Assembly: GCF_048001765.1 (NCBI RefSeq)
Contig: NZ_CP181447.1
Span: forward strand, 62,001-126,000
Length of the DNA stretch: 64,000 nucleotides
Reading direction: 5' to 3'
DNA from: Bombiscardovia asteroides_K
GTDB lineage: Bacteria; Actinomycetota; Actinomycetes; Actinomycetales; Bifidobacteriaceae
Part shown: positions 54,254-62,611 of the stretch, one piece after another
How positions within the stretch are numbered: position 1 is the first letter of the stretch
How the letters are laid out: each line of letters opens with the position of its first letter
Notes under the pieces: model-generated
Told to the model about the DNA's origin: nothing
The model's database searches: none
What the model saw: only the letters and a program-made list of their open reading frames with translations
Position numbers and translations under genes: made by a program

Positions 54254-54290
54254 ATATTCCTGTAGACATAAAAAGTGTCTACAGGAATAT
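54254..54290. repeat. Perfect 15-bp inverted repeat in front of the ATPase gene
   Basis: ATATTCCTGTAGACA (54254-54268) and TGTCTACAGGAATAT (54276-54290) are exact complements separated by seven bases. It fills the gap between the copA stop (54306) and the ATPase start (54242). There is no U-run after the stem on the minus strand, so it is not a canonical terminator; an operator or a leader hairpin near the start codon is more likely. Confidence 0.85.
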
Positions 54291-54305
54291 GATACGCCTG
54301 CAATT

Positions 54306-54506
54306 TTACTTGTTGAGCACCTTCTGAGGATCGGCGTCGAAGGTATCGACGCAGTTCTGCGAGCAGAAGTAGTAGGTCTTGCCCTGGTAGTCGCGCTTGG
54401 CTGCGGCTGTGTTGGGGTCGATGGTCATGCCACAGACCGGGTCGGTGACCTTGCCCGTTGTTGCCTGATCCTGCTGCATGCCGTCATGATGATGGAAGAG
54501 TCCCAT
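54306..54506 (-). CDS. Possible internal YHS-domain protein from the 3' end of copA
   Basis: Within the copA frame, ATG 54506 is preceded by AAAGGA six bases upstream. Starting there would give a 66-residue protein, MGLFHHHDGMQQ... with CxxM and CxxxC metal-binding features, resembling free-standing YHS proteins encoded beside copper ATPases. Either the fusion arose recently from two genes, or both products are made. Only the ribosome binding site supports separate synthesis. Confidence 0.4.
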   Translation of the reverse strand: MGLFHHHDGMQQDQATTGKVTDPVCGMTIDPNTAAAKRDYQGKTYYFCSQNCVDTFDADPQKVLNK

Positions 54507-57158
54507 CTCGTTTCCTTTCTCTTGGTTGTGTTCTTGGTGGGTGGAAATACTGAGGTCCCTGGTCAGGGCATCCATGTCGATTGGCCTGGCCTCCTTGATT
54601 GGCCTGGCCTTCAGGGGCGTGTGCCGCAGCCGGTTGGCATTGAGCACCACAGACAGGGAGGAGAAGGCCATGGCTGCGCCGGCGATCATGGGGTTGAGCA
54701 GGAGGCCGATGAAGGGGTAGAGCACGCCGGCGGCGATGGGGATGCCCAGGCCGTTGTACCCGAAGGCGAACCAGAGGTTCTGGTGAATGTTGCGCATGGT
54801 CGCAGCAGAGAGGTCGATGGCCTTGACGGCCGCGTTCAGGTCGCCCGAGACCAGGGTCACGTCGGCGGACTCGATGGCCACGTCCGTTCCGGTGCCGATG
54901 GCCATGCCCAGGTCGGCCTGGGCCAGGGCTGGGGCGTCGTTGATGCCGTCGCCGATCATGGCCACCTTGTGCCCCTGGGTCTGAAGGGCCTTGACGATGC
55001 TCGCCTTGTCCTCGGGATGGATCTGTGCCACCACCCGGGTGACTCCCACCTGGCTGCCGACCTGCTCGGCGGTGCCCTGGTTGTCACCGGTCAGCATGAT
55101 GGTCTGGATGCCGCGCTCGTTCATGTCGTGGATGGCCTGCTTGGACCCGGACTTGACCTGGTCGGTCACGGCCAGGACACCAGCAAGCCTGTCGTCGATG
55201 GCTACGAAGATAGTCGTGCGGCCCTGATCCTCCCAGTTGCGGACGGTGTCGAAGAGGGATTGCGCGCCTGCCTGGTCCACCGTTTCATTCTCCAGTTCGA
55301 TTCCCTTGCCCTCGAGCAGTCTGCGGTTGCCGACAAGGACATGCGAAGTGCCCTTGCTTCCTTCGAAAGATCCGGAGGGGAAGGTCGCATCGATGCCGGC
55401 GCCGGTGACCGAGTCGAAGTCTTTGGCCGGGACCAGCTCCAGGTTGCGGTCCTTGGAGGCCTGGACGATGGCCTGGGCCAGGGGGTGTTCGGAATTGTTC
55501 TCGGCGCTCGCGGCCGCTCTTATCAGCAGGTCCTCATCCATTCCCTGCACGCTCAGGGCATCGGCTAGTTCAGGCCGGCCCTGAGTGATGGTGCCGGTCT
55601 TGTCAAGGACGATGGTGTCGACGTCATGTGCTCCCTGTAGGGCCTCCGCCGACCGGTAGAGTACGCCGGCACGGGCGCCGCGTCCGGTGCCGATTGTCAC
55701 GGACAGGGGGGTGGCCAGGCCCAAAGCGCAGGGGCAGGCGATGACCAGGACGGAGACCGCCGCCACGATTCCATATACGCCGCGGGGCATGGGGCCGAAC
55801 ACCCACCAGGCTACGAAGGTCCAAAGCGCTACCAGGATGACTCCGGGGATGAAGATTGACGATATCCGGTCGGCCAGCTTCTGGATGGGTGCTTTGGATG
55901 TCTGGGCCGTCTTGACCAGCCGGATGATCTGGGCCAGAACCGTGTCCTGCCCTACCTGGGTGGCCCTGTAGCGCAGGGAGCCTGTGCCGTTGACGGTGGC
56001 TCCAACCAGGGAATCGCCCTTCTGTTTGAGGACGGGTATAGGCTCGCCGGTCACCATGGATTCGTCCACTGAGGATGAACCGGAGATGACCTGGCCGTCC
56101 ACCGGCAACTTCTCGCCTGGATGGACCTGAATCACGTCTCCAACAGCCACATCGTCGACAGCGATTTCCTGGGTGGTCTCCCTGCCGTCCTGGCCGGTCC
56201 TCACCACGGTGGCAGTCTTGGGCCTCAGTCCGATAAGGGCACGGATGGCATCGCCGGTGCCGCGCCGGGCCCGTGCCTCCAGGATCTGGCCGAGGATCAT
56301 CAGGGTGATGATGGTGCCCACGGCTTCGTAGTAGGGTTCACGGCTTCCCTCAGGCAGGAGCTGCGGGGCCACGGTGACCACCAGTGAGTACAGGAAGGCC
56401 GTGGCCGTGCCCAGGGCAACCAGGGAGTTCATCTCCGGTGCCCGGTGTGCCAAAGCCAGCCATCCGGTGCGGTGGATGGGCCAGCCAGAGTAGAACATCA
56501 CCGGCAGGATCAGGACCAGCTGGACCCAGGGGTTCATCAGAATGTGGGGCATGTGAAGGAACATGCCGAACATGGCCGGAATGAAGACAGGGAGCGTGAA
56601 GACCAGGGCTACGATGAATCGCCTGGTCAGGTCGCGAATTTCCGCCGTGCGCTCCTGATCGGCCTCGTCCTGGTCGCTGCCACCATTGGTCTGGGCGGGC
56701 TTGGCGGGTTTGTTCTGTTGTGGATGCTCGTCTTGCAACTGGCTGCTTTGTGCTTGCTCGGATTGTACCTCGGCACTGTCGGTCGTGGGTCCATCAGTGG
56801 CCCGGAGCATCCCGTGGAGCATGTTCATCCCGCAGGCGAAAGGATAGTCACCGGCCTTGGGCGGGGTCAGCTGGACGGTCGAGGTCTGAAAGGCGGGCAG
56901 GGTCTTGTCGATGTTGAAGTCGTTGAAGACCACGTGTGAGGAGCATTCCCCGCTTTCCTGGCGATCGAAGACCAACTTGACCGGCCGCCCGGCCTGAACC
57001 TGGATCAGCTGGGGGCTGTATCCGCCCTTGACCGTGATATGGACGGTCTGGACGCCGTTCTCATCCTTGGCCTGTGCGGCCTTTCTGGGTGCGAAGAAGT
57101 ACCAGATGATGCCCGCGGTGATAGCCAGGGCTGCAATAAGGACCAGGATGTTGCTCAT
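54306..57158 (-). CDS. copA: Copper-translocating P-type ATPase with N-terminal cupredoxin and C-terminal YHS domain
   Basis: A 950-residue copper exporter. It begins with a membrane segment (NILVLIAALAITAGIIWYFF), then a cupredoxin_1-like domain (about 37-125; GECSSHVVF and FACGMNMLHGM supply Cys, Met and His ligands), an acidic/Gln linker, and the P1B ATPase with eight membrane segments, the translocation motif CPC near 474, phosphorylated Asp in DKTGTIT near 519, and GDGINDAPAL. The C-terminal 66 residues are a YHS domain (VTDPVCGMTIDP, TYYFCSQNCVDTF) preceded by an internal ATG at 54506 with its own AAAGGA. N-terminal HMA domains are absent, replaced by the cupredoxin. CsoR controls it by context. 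Confidence 0.93.
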   Translation of the reverse strand: MSNILVLIAALAITAGIIWYFFAPRKAAQAKDENGVQTVHITVKGGYSPQLIQVQAGRPVKLVFDRQESGECSSHVVFNDFNIDKTLPAFQTSTVQLTPPKAGDYPFACGMNMLHGMLRATDGPTTDSAEVQSEQAQSSQLQDEHPQQNKPAKPAQTNGGSDQDEADQERTAEIRDLTRRFIVALVFTLPVFIPAMFGMFLHMPHILMNPWVQLVLILPVMFYSGWPIHRTGWLALAHRAPEMNSLVALGTATAFLYSLVVTVAPQLLPEGSREPYYEAVGTIITLMILGQILEARARRGTGDAIRALIGLRPKTATVVRTGQDGRETTQEIAVDDVAVGDVIQVHPGEKLPVDGQVISGSSSVDESMVTGEPIPVLKQKGDSLVGATVNGTGSLRYRATQVGQDTVLAQIIRLVKTAQTSKAPIQKLADRISSIFIPGVILVALWTFVAWWVFGPMPRGVYGIVAAVSVLVIACPCALGLATPLSVTIGTGRGARAGVLYRSAEALQGAHDVDTIVLDKTGTITQGRPELADALSVQGMDEDLLIRAAASAENNSEHPLAQAIVQASKDRNLELVPAKDFDSVTGAGIDATFPSGSFEGSKGTSHVLVGNRRLLEGKGIELENETVDQAGAQSLFDTVRNWEDQGRTTIFVAIDDRLAGVLAVTDQVKSGSKQAIHDMNERGIQTIMLTGDNQGTAEQVGSQVGVTRVVAQIHPEDKASIVKALQTQGHKVAMIGDGINDAPALAQADLGMAIGTGTDVAIESADVTLVSGDLNAAVKAIDLSAATMRNIHQNLWFAFGYNGLGIPIAAGVLYPFIGLLLNPMIAGAAMAFSSLSVVLNANRLRHTPLKARPIKEARPIDMDALTRDLSISTHQEHNQEKGNEMGLFHHHDGMQQDQATTGKVTDPVCGMTIDPNTAAAKRDYQGKTYYFCSQNCVDTFDADPQKVLNK

Positions 57159-57167
57159 GTGGCTCAC

Positions 57168-57186
57168 TATACCCCCCAGGGGTATA
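57168..57186. promoter_or_regulatory. CsoR operator between copA and csoR
   Basis: TATACCCC-ccc-aGGGGTATA: a G/C-rich pseudo-palindrome with AT-rich flanks, of the form described for CsoR-family repressors (TACCC...GGGTA). It lies 10-28 bases upstream of the copA start and 92 upstream of csoR, so one site could control both divergent genes. Confidence 0.75.
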
Positions 57187-57277
57187 CTGATAGTGAATTT
57201 CGATGTGGGTTTCATGAATCCGGGTTGGTCCCGGCTCTGCCATGAAGGCCATGGAATGAATAGGAATGGAGTAAACC

Positions 57278-57559
57278 TTGCCTGGATATGCCAACGACAA
57301 AAAGCGGACCATCACCAGACTCCGGCGTGTCGAGGGCCAGGTCAGGGCCATTGAGCAGATGGTCGAGTCAGACACCTACTGCATCGACATCCTCACTCAG
57401 ATCGCCGCCTCGACCAGCGCCCTGAAGTCCGTGGCTCTGACCCTGCTGGACGACCACATGAACCACTGCGTCCGCGAAGCTGCCGAAAAGGGGGGCGAGG
57501 AGGCCGACGAGAAGATGGAGGAAGCCTCCGAGGCCATCGCTCGCTTGGTTCGTTCCTAG
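57278..57559 (+). CDS. csoR: Copper-sensing transcriptional repressor CsoR
   Basis: A 93-residue all-helical repressor that leaves DNA when Cu(I) binds. The copper ligands are kept in the CsoR spacing: Cys35 (DTYCIDIL), His60 and Cys64 (DDHMNHC). The N-terminus (PGYANDKKRTITRLRRVEGQVRAI) is the usual family start, encoded from a TTG at 57278 with GGAG six bases upstream. The C-terminus is acidic. It is divergent from copA and shares the operator at 57168-57186. A 12-C tract starts directly after its stop codon. Confidence 0.93.
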   Translation: MPGYANDKKRTITRLRRVEGQVRAIEQMVESDTYCIDILTQIAASTSALKSVALTLLDDHMNHCVREAAEKGGEEADEKMEEASEAIARLVRS

Positions 57560-57571
57560 CCCCCCCCCCCC
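57560..57571. repeat. Second homopolymeric C12 tract, just after csoR
   Basis: Twelve C follow the TAG of csoR without a gap. The tract lies outside any coding region, 156 bases before the DAACS symporter start, so length change could only alter RNA or promoter spacing. It is the only other homopolymer of this length in the window. Confidence 0.85.
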
Positions 57572-57727
57572 GCAGCCAGGCCTAATCCGCCCGGGAATAG
57601 CAGTCCATAAGCAACGGGTATAGGCATTCTTCCGGTAATCGCTGTATTTCCGCTTTTCTCCTGTTAGATTGAACCCCAACCCTAAGCCGTTTGGCCCTGG
57701 GGAGGAGAGCTCGATGAGGGAGAGGCA

Positions 57728-59092
57728 ATGTCGGAAACAGGTTGGGATTGGGCGGCCCTGATAGTGGTCGTCATTCTCTTTGCAGGGCTGGCCCTGCTGA
57801 GCAGGAAGACCAAGGTCAACTTCAGTTGGCGGGTCATCATAGCGACGGTGCTGGGAATTCTGGTGGGTGTGGGCTTCTCCGGTCACACCACCTTTGTAGG
57901 GGCATTCGGCAACGTCTGGTCCGAGGTCATTTCGGCCCTCGTGGTGCCCCTCCTGCTTTTCAGCATCATTGCCAGCATCAGCCGTATCGGCGGGTCTGGT
58001 CGGCTGAAGAACATCAGTGTGAAAACCATCGTTTTGCTCCTGGTCAACACTTTCACAGCCGCTGTGATCGCCTTGGTTCTGGGGCTGCTCTTCCAGGTCG
58101 GTAAAGGGTTCAACCAGGCCCTGCCCAAGGGGGCCAAGCCTCACGAGGTGCCAGGAGTGCTCGATACCCTGGTCGGCCTCTTCCCCTCGAATCTAGCGGA
58201 AAACTGGGCTCAGAACCAGGTCATTCCTGTCGTGATCTTCGCCATCCTTCTGGCGGTCTCTCTGAACAAGGCCGCTTCAACCCCGCGCGGTGAGCAGAGC
58301 GTGGCCCCCTTCAAGGCTTTTGTGGAAGCGGGCAATGTGGTCCTGTCCAAGGCCACTCAAATCGTGGTTGGCTTTACCCCCTATGCGGTTCTTTCGCTGA
58401 TCGCTGCCGCCATCGGTCGCAGCAACCTGAAAAGCCTTCTGCCCCTACTGGCAGTTCTCTTGGTGGCCTACCTGGGCCTGGCCATTCAGCTCTTCCTGGT
58501 CCAACCCCTGATTCTGGCTCTGGTCGGCAGGGTCAATCCTCTGCCCTTCTTCCGCTCACTTTGGCCAGCGGGCGTGGTGGCTTTCACCTCCGAGAGCAGC
58601 GTCGGCACCATTCCTGTCACGGTCCGTCAACTGCGTTCTGCCGGCGTTCCCGAGGAGACGGCTTCCTTCGTGGCCAGCCTGGGAGCCAATCTGGGCATGC
58701 CCGGATGCGCCGGACTCTGGCCCGTTCTGCTGGCGGTCTTCGCCATCAATGCTCAGGGGATTCCATACTCTCCCCTGCGCTTCGCCCTCCTGATTGTCTT
58801 TGCTCTGGTGGTTTCCGTGGGGACGGTGGGTGTGCCCGGCACAGCCACGATCACCGCCACCTCCCTTTTCACGGCCGCTGGACTGCCAGTACCCTTCATC
58901 GCTATCATGCAGCCCATTTCCCAGCTGGTGGATATGGGCCGTACGCTGGTGAACGTGGCTGGTGCCGCCAATACGGCAGTCATCGTGGCCAGGACCGAGA
59001 ACGAGTTGGACCTTGACCTTTACCAGGGTCGCAAGGTCTTCGATGACCAGGACATCGAAGAGGGCGAGGAGATACAACAGTCAGCAGACTAG
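57728..59092 (+). CDS. Dicarboxylate/amino acid:cation symporter (DAACS, TcyP-like)
   Basis: A 454-residue transporter of the SDF/DAACS family with eight membrane helices and two re-entrant hairpins. The first hairpin carries the serine-rich TSESSVGTIPVT, and the second half contains VGTVGVPGTATIT and VDMGRTLVNVAGAANTAVIVAR, which bind substrate and cation. The LVVPLLLFSIIASISRIGG segment and length fit the L-cystine (TcyP/YdjN-like) branch, though glutamate or C4-dicarboxylate transport is not excluded. GGGAGAGG precedes ATG 57728. The stop overlaps that of the convergent GH105 gene (CTAG). Confidence 0.87.
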   Translation: MSETGWDWAALIVVVILFAGLALLSRKTKVNFSWRVIIATVLGILVGVGFSGHTTFVGAFGNVWSEVISALVVPLLLFSIIASISRIGGSGRLKNISVKTIVLLLVNTFTAAVIALVLGLLFQVGKGFNQALPKGAKPHEVPGVLDTLVGLFPSNLAENWAQNQVIPVVIFAILLAVSLNKAASTPRGEQSVAPFKAFVEAGNVVLSKATQIVVGFTPYAVLSLIAAAIGRSNLKSLLPLLAVLLVAYLGLAIQLFLVQPLILALVGRVNPLPFFRSLWPAGVVAFTSESSVGTIPVTVRQLRSAGVPEETASFVASLGANLGMPGCAGLWPVLLAVFAINAQGIPYSPLRFALLIVFALVVSVGTVGVPGTATITATSLFTAAGLPVPFIAIMQPISQLVDMGRTLVNVAGAANTAVIVARTENELDLDLYQGRKVFDDQDIEEGEEIQQSAD

Positions 59093-60174
59093 GCCCGGAC
59101 GCGTTCCATCCCTGCGCACATGAGCAGGAAGGCACCCACCCCGTGCATGTCGTTGATACTGGTGGGCCGCTGGCAGTATTCCTCATAGCTGCCGGGGCCG
59201 GTTCCTACACAGATATCGCCGATGAGGAGGTCATCTCCCTGCCACTCAAGGCTTTTGATGACCCCCTCATATCCCTTGTTGGCCGCTTCCAGATAGGCAT
59301 TGTCCAGAATGCCTTGGCCTACGGCCTTGCAGATGGCGGCCACGAAGAGACAGGTGCAAGAGTTCTCAGGCCAATTGCCCTCCTGGCCGACCTTGTCGAG
59401 AACCTGCCACCAGCGGCCGTCGGGGCCCTGATAGCGGCAGACTGCGGTCAGCAGGTCGCGGACCAGATTCCGCAGATCCTCGCGGCGCGGGTGGTCCTGC
59501 GGAATCTGGTCGAGCTCGTCCACAATGGCTACGGGCACCCAGCCGACAGATCGACCCCAGTATTCAGGCGAGAGACCAGTCTTCGGGTTCGCCCACTGGG
59601 CTTGGCGAGAAGGGTCGTAGGCATGCCGCCAGAGCCCGGTCTCGGGTATGCGCGTCTTCTCCTGCATGAGCAGGGCCTGCCTGATGGCCTCGTCTATCAG
59701 TGCCGGGTCCCCAAAGCGATGACCGTATTCCGTCATGAAAGGTCCGCCCATGTAGAGGCCATCCAACCACATCTGTCCAGCCGCCCGCTGCTGATGCCAG
59801 AAGCCTCCTTCGTTGTTTTTGGGATAGAACCGCAGTTCTCCGGCCAGCTGGTCCAGGGCATTCCGGTATCGGGGATCCCCGGTTCGCTCCTCCAGGGGGA
59901 AAAGCAGAATGCCCGGTTGAATGTCGTCAAGGCAGATCTGGTCTTGGTTGAGTACGTGTCCGCGCTCGTCGACATTGGCATCCACCCATTCCTGCAGATA
60001 GGTCATGTCGTCATCACGACCATTGAGCAGAAAGGTCTGGTAAACGCCCGACAGGAAGACCCCTTGGTGATAATGGAAGTGATTGCGGGGCGGCAGATCG
60101 CTTCCTTTGGGGAATTTACGTCGCATGGTGTCCACGGCTGCCTGGGCGTACTCTGCTGATGATGATGGTTGCAT
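59089..60174 (-). CDS. GH105/GH88-type unsaturated glycuronyl hydrolase (YteR-like)
   Basis: A 361-residue cytoplasmic enzyme of the alpha/alpha-barrel unsaturated rhamnogalacturonyl hydrolase group. WLDGLYMGGPF supplies the probable catalytic Asp, and GRSVGWVPVAIVDELDQIP, HYHQGVFLSG and GVGAFLLMCAGME are typical. Such enzymes remove the unsaturated galacturonyl group from pectin-lyase products. AAGGGG precedes ATG 60174. It is the last gene of a leftward set (ROK regulator, BadF-type kinase, this gene) divergent from a sugar ABC transporter, so the transporter probably imports the oligosaccharide it cuts. Confidence 0.88.
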   Translation of the reverse strand: MQPSSSAEYAQAAVDTMRRKFPKGSDLPPRNHFHYHQGVFLSGVYQTFLLNGRDDDMTYLQEWVDANVDERGHVLNQDQICLDDIQPGILLFPLEERTGDPRYRNALDQLAGELRFYPKNNEGGFWHQQRAAGQMWLDGLYMGGPFMTEYGHRFGDPALIDEAIRQALLMQEKTRIPETGLWRHAYDPSRQAQWANPKTGLSPEYWGRSVGWVPVAIVDELDQIPQDHPRREDLRNLVRDLLTAVCRYQGPDGRWWQVLDKVGQEGNWPENSCTCLFVAAICKAVGQGILDNAYLEAANKGYEGVIKSLEWQGDDLLIGDICVGTGPGSYEEYCQRPTSINDMHGVGAFLLMCAGMERVRA

Positions 60175-60213
60175 GATTCAGTCCCCTTTTTGTTAATCGG
60201 CATGATAATTGTC

Positions 60214-61194
60214 TCATCTACTTGAGGTCGTTTGACCAGTATCGCTCTTGAGCCTTGAAGCCAGCGCCAGAGCTCCGGTGACGGGCGGATCCTCCAGCAG
60301 GCGGAGGCCGACAGGGCCGCCTTTCAATGAGGCAAGGACCCCGCTCAGCTTGCGGGCCATGACCGGTTGGTGGGTGATGACCCCGCCAGCAGCCACCACT
60401 TGGCGCCCGCAGGCTCCGGCATGAATGACTGCTTTCACGGCCAGGCCGATGTGGGTCACAGCCTGGTCCAATATTTCGTCGGCAATGGCCGAGCCTTTCT
60501 GCCGAGACCGGAAAAAGAGTGGAGCCAGACGCCCCCAGGCCTGTTCGTCTGCGGATGATCCGAAAGCCAAGGCTAACTGGTTGATGTCCCGCACAGTGAA
60601 GTGCTCCAGCAGATCCTGTGTCAGCGGATCTTCCATGACTGCCGCCGTTCCCGCGACGACTCCGCGGTTCAGTATTTCCCTAACTGCTTCCCGGACCAGG
60701 GCAGGGGCACTGCCGTAGTCGCCCAGAAGCCAACCGTATCCGTATCCGTCGGCCCGCACCAGATTGCCGGAGGTATCCCGACCAACAACGACCATGCCGG
60801 TGCCTACCACCAGATTCAGCGCCTGCCTGATGCCCGCCGTCGGCCCTAGCAACTCGGCGTCGTTGACCACGCGGATCCGCCAGCCGGGCAATTGCTCGGT
60901 CAATGCCGTCGTGGCCAGGTTCAGTTGCTGGGGTGTATCGGCCCCATGCAGCCCCAGACATAGCGCAGCCGGCCCAGGTCGGCGCTTGGCCGCCTGTGCC
61001 CGTATTAGCTCGGCCAGTCGGATCATATCGTGGGGAAGTACGGTGTCGCTGTTCTTCCGCCATGAGTCAGAAGCCAAGATCAGGCTTTGGCGATGTTTTG
61101 AAAAAAGCGTATCGATGCGGGTTTTGGTTCCGCCTACGTCCACGCCGACCACAGGTAAGGGATCCTCCCGTTGCCTGCTGTCCATGCTAGACAT
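60214..61194 (-). CDS. BadF/BadG/BcrA/BcrD-type (N-acetylglucosamine kinase-like) sugar kinase
   Basis: A 326-residue actin-fold ATPase/kinase. The phosphate-binding loop is VVGVDVGGTKTR (near 14-25), a second motif VVGTGMVVVGRD with GYGWLLGDYGS near 140-160, and VVAAGGVITHQPV near 280. The family includes GlcNAc kinases and CoA-reductase activators; without the cysteine cluster of activators a sugar kinase is more likely, phosphorylating a monosaccharide released by the neighbouring hydrolase. Its ATG overlaps the stop of the ROK gene by eight bases, so translation is coupled. No clear ribosome binding site. Confidence 0.85.
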   Translation of the reverse strand: MSSMDSRQREDPLPVVGVDVGGTKTRIDTLFSKHRQSLILASDSWRKNSDTVLPHDMIRLAELIRAQAAKRRPGPAALCLGLHGADTPQQLNLATTALTEQLPGWRIRVVNDAELLGPTAGIRQALNLVVGTGMVVVGRDTSGNLVRADGYGYGWLLGDYGSAPALVREAVREILNRGVVAGTAAVMEDPLTQDLLEHFTVRDINQLALAFGSSADEQAWGRLAPLFFRSRQKGSAIADEILDQAVTHIGLAVKAVIHAGACGRQVVAAGGVITHQPVMARKLSGVLASLKGGPVGLRLLEDPPVTGALALASRLKSDTGQTTSSR

Positions 61195-62287
61195 TGAAAG
61201 CCGCCATCCTGACCTGCTGGCTGATCAGCTCCCCCATGCCAATCAGGGGAGCCTTCCTGCCCAGCTGGGTTGCTGCGAGATCCGGCATGTGAGGGATGCG
61301 TCCGATCAGGCGCCGTCGGATGCCTTTCAGGATTCGCTGCCCTGGCAAGGTTGGAGCGATGTCCAGGACGATGATTTCCGGGTCGGCTACCAGGCAGATA
61401 TCCCCGATGGATAGACTGATCAAATCGATTAGGGCTTCCTCACGCTGTTCGCTCGGTTGGTTCTCGACGGCGCTGATCTGAGAGATCTGCCATTCCAGAT
61501 CGCCGCCGTATGTGTAGTACTTGTCCAGTGATTCCCGACTGGTCAGCGTGTAGCCCATCTCGCCGGCCATGCCATGGCTTCCCCGCAGGATGCAGCCATC
61601 CACGACGATGCCGGCACCTACGCCGAAATGGCGGATGGTGTAGCCGACTACCGGGTTATGGTTTTTCCCCGCTCCTGCCAAGGCTTCTCCATATGCATAG
61701 GCATTGGCGTTGTTTTCTATCAGAACAGGGCCTTTGCCAGCCGTACGCAGGATGTCGCCCAGGGGTACTTCATTCCAGCCCAATTCACTGGCGGCTGTAA
61801 CCGTGCCGTCGTTCTGGACGATGCCGGGCACGGCTACGCCCATACCGGTGCAGGGAATGGACCGATCTGCGGCCCATCGATCCAGAAGCCTGGCCATGGT
61901 GGCGATGGCGCGTATGCGGCTGCCGGTGCCCCCCTTATCTTCGTCATGCGGTTGAGGCATGTGCTCCTCGTGCAGGATCCGATCATTCAGGCTGACCACG
62001 GCTCCATCAATGGTTGTTCCTCTGATGTTGACGACCAGAACGGCGTGGAAGCTCGGATTCAAATGCAGCAGGCGAACCGGCCGGCCTCGGCCATCGCGGT
62101 TCTTCGCGCTCTCCTGGATAATGCCTTCCTTCCTAAGCTGGGCGCAAAGTCGGTGGACAGTTGGCAGCGGGATTCCTGTCAACTCAGCGATTTGGGCCCG
62201 AGAAAGGCTATCGGTATGGCATAGGGTGTCTAAAATAACGCTCCTATTGGTGGTGACAACCCGACCTCTGTCCCCATGGAGGGCCAT
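61187..62287 (-). CDS. ROK family transcriptional regulator
   Basis: A 366-residue repressor: N-terminal winged helix-turn-helix (LSRAQIAELTGIPLPTVHRLCAQL, about 28-50) and a ROK domain with GMGVAVPGIV, LIENNANAYAYGEA, HFGVGAGIVVDGCILRGSHGMAGEMGY. In this family the Cys-rich zinc motif normally follows the GEMGH segment; here it is replaced (GYTLTSRESLDKYYTYG has no cysteines), so zinc binding and possibly kinase activity are lost. The start at 62287 is preferred (AGGAG five bases upstream); ATG 62314 and GTG 62359 have weaker sites. It is divergent from the binding-protein gene and probably controls both units. Confidence 0.88.
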   Translation of the reverse strand: MALHGDRGRVVTTNRSVILDTLCHTDSLSRAQIAELTGIPLPTVHRLCAQLRKEGIIQESAKNRDGRGRPVRLLHLNPSFHAVLVVNIRGTTIDGAVVSLNDRILHEEHMPQPHDEDKGGTGSRIRAIATMARLLDRWAADRSIPCTGMGVAVPGIVQNDGTVTAASELGWNEVPLGDILRTAGKGPVLIENNANAYAYGEALAGAGKNHNPVVGYTIRHFGVGAGIVVDGCILRGSHGMAGEMGYTLTSRESLDKYYTYGGDLEWQISQISAVENQPSEQREEALIDLISLSIGDICLVADPEIIVLDIAPTLPGQRILKGIRRRLIGRIPHMPDLAATQLGRKAPLIGMGELISQQVRMAAFNV

Positions 62288-62611
62288 GTTCGCTCCTGCG
62301 GTCCGTGTGCCCATGTTTTTCCTGTCTCTCATATCGATGTAGTCGGCCTTTCTTTCCACAAGGAGACCGATTGCCTGCTTGTCTTTCCGACATTCATTCT
62401 TATAATGATACTAAATAATAGTTCAGATTAAGATTTTCCTGATGGTGCGCTGGTAGAGATGCCTGATTCACTGCGATTCTGGAAGTGGATAAATACTATG
62501 ATTAACAAGAGTTTTACCGTTTTGTTCACAGGCTTTCGCAATCTATGCTAATATTATTCTCAAATTGATATCCCACATTGATGTGGAATCAGATTCACAA
62601 AGGAGTGTCGA
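62288..62611 (+). promoter_or_regulatory. Regulatory region of the second sugar ABC operon
   Basis: This 324-base AT-rich region separates the ROK gene from the binding-protein gene. A plausible plus-strand promoter is TTGTTC (62522-62527), 16 bases, TATGCT (62544-62549), followed by a perfect inverted repeat CCACAT-tg-ATGTGG (62573-62586) just downstream, a good position for a ROK-type operator. AAGGAG at 62600-62605 serves the next gene. Confidence 0.6.
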
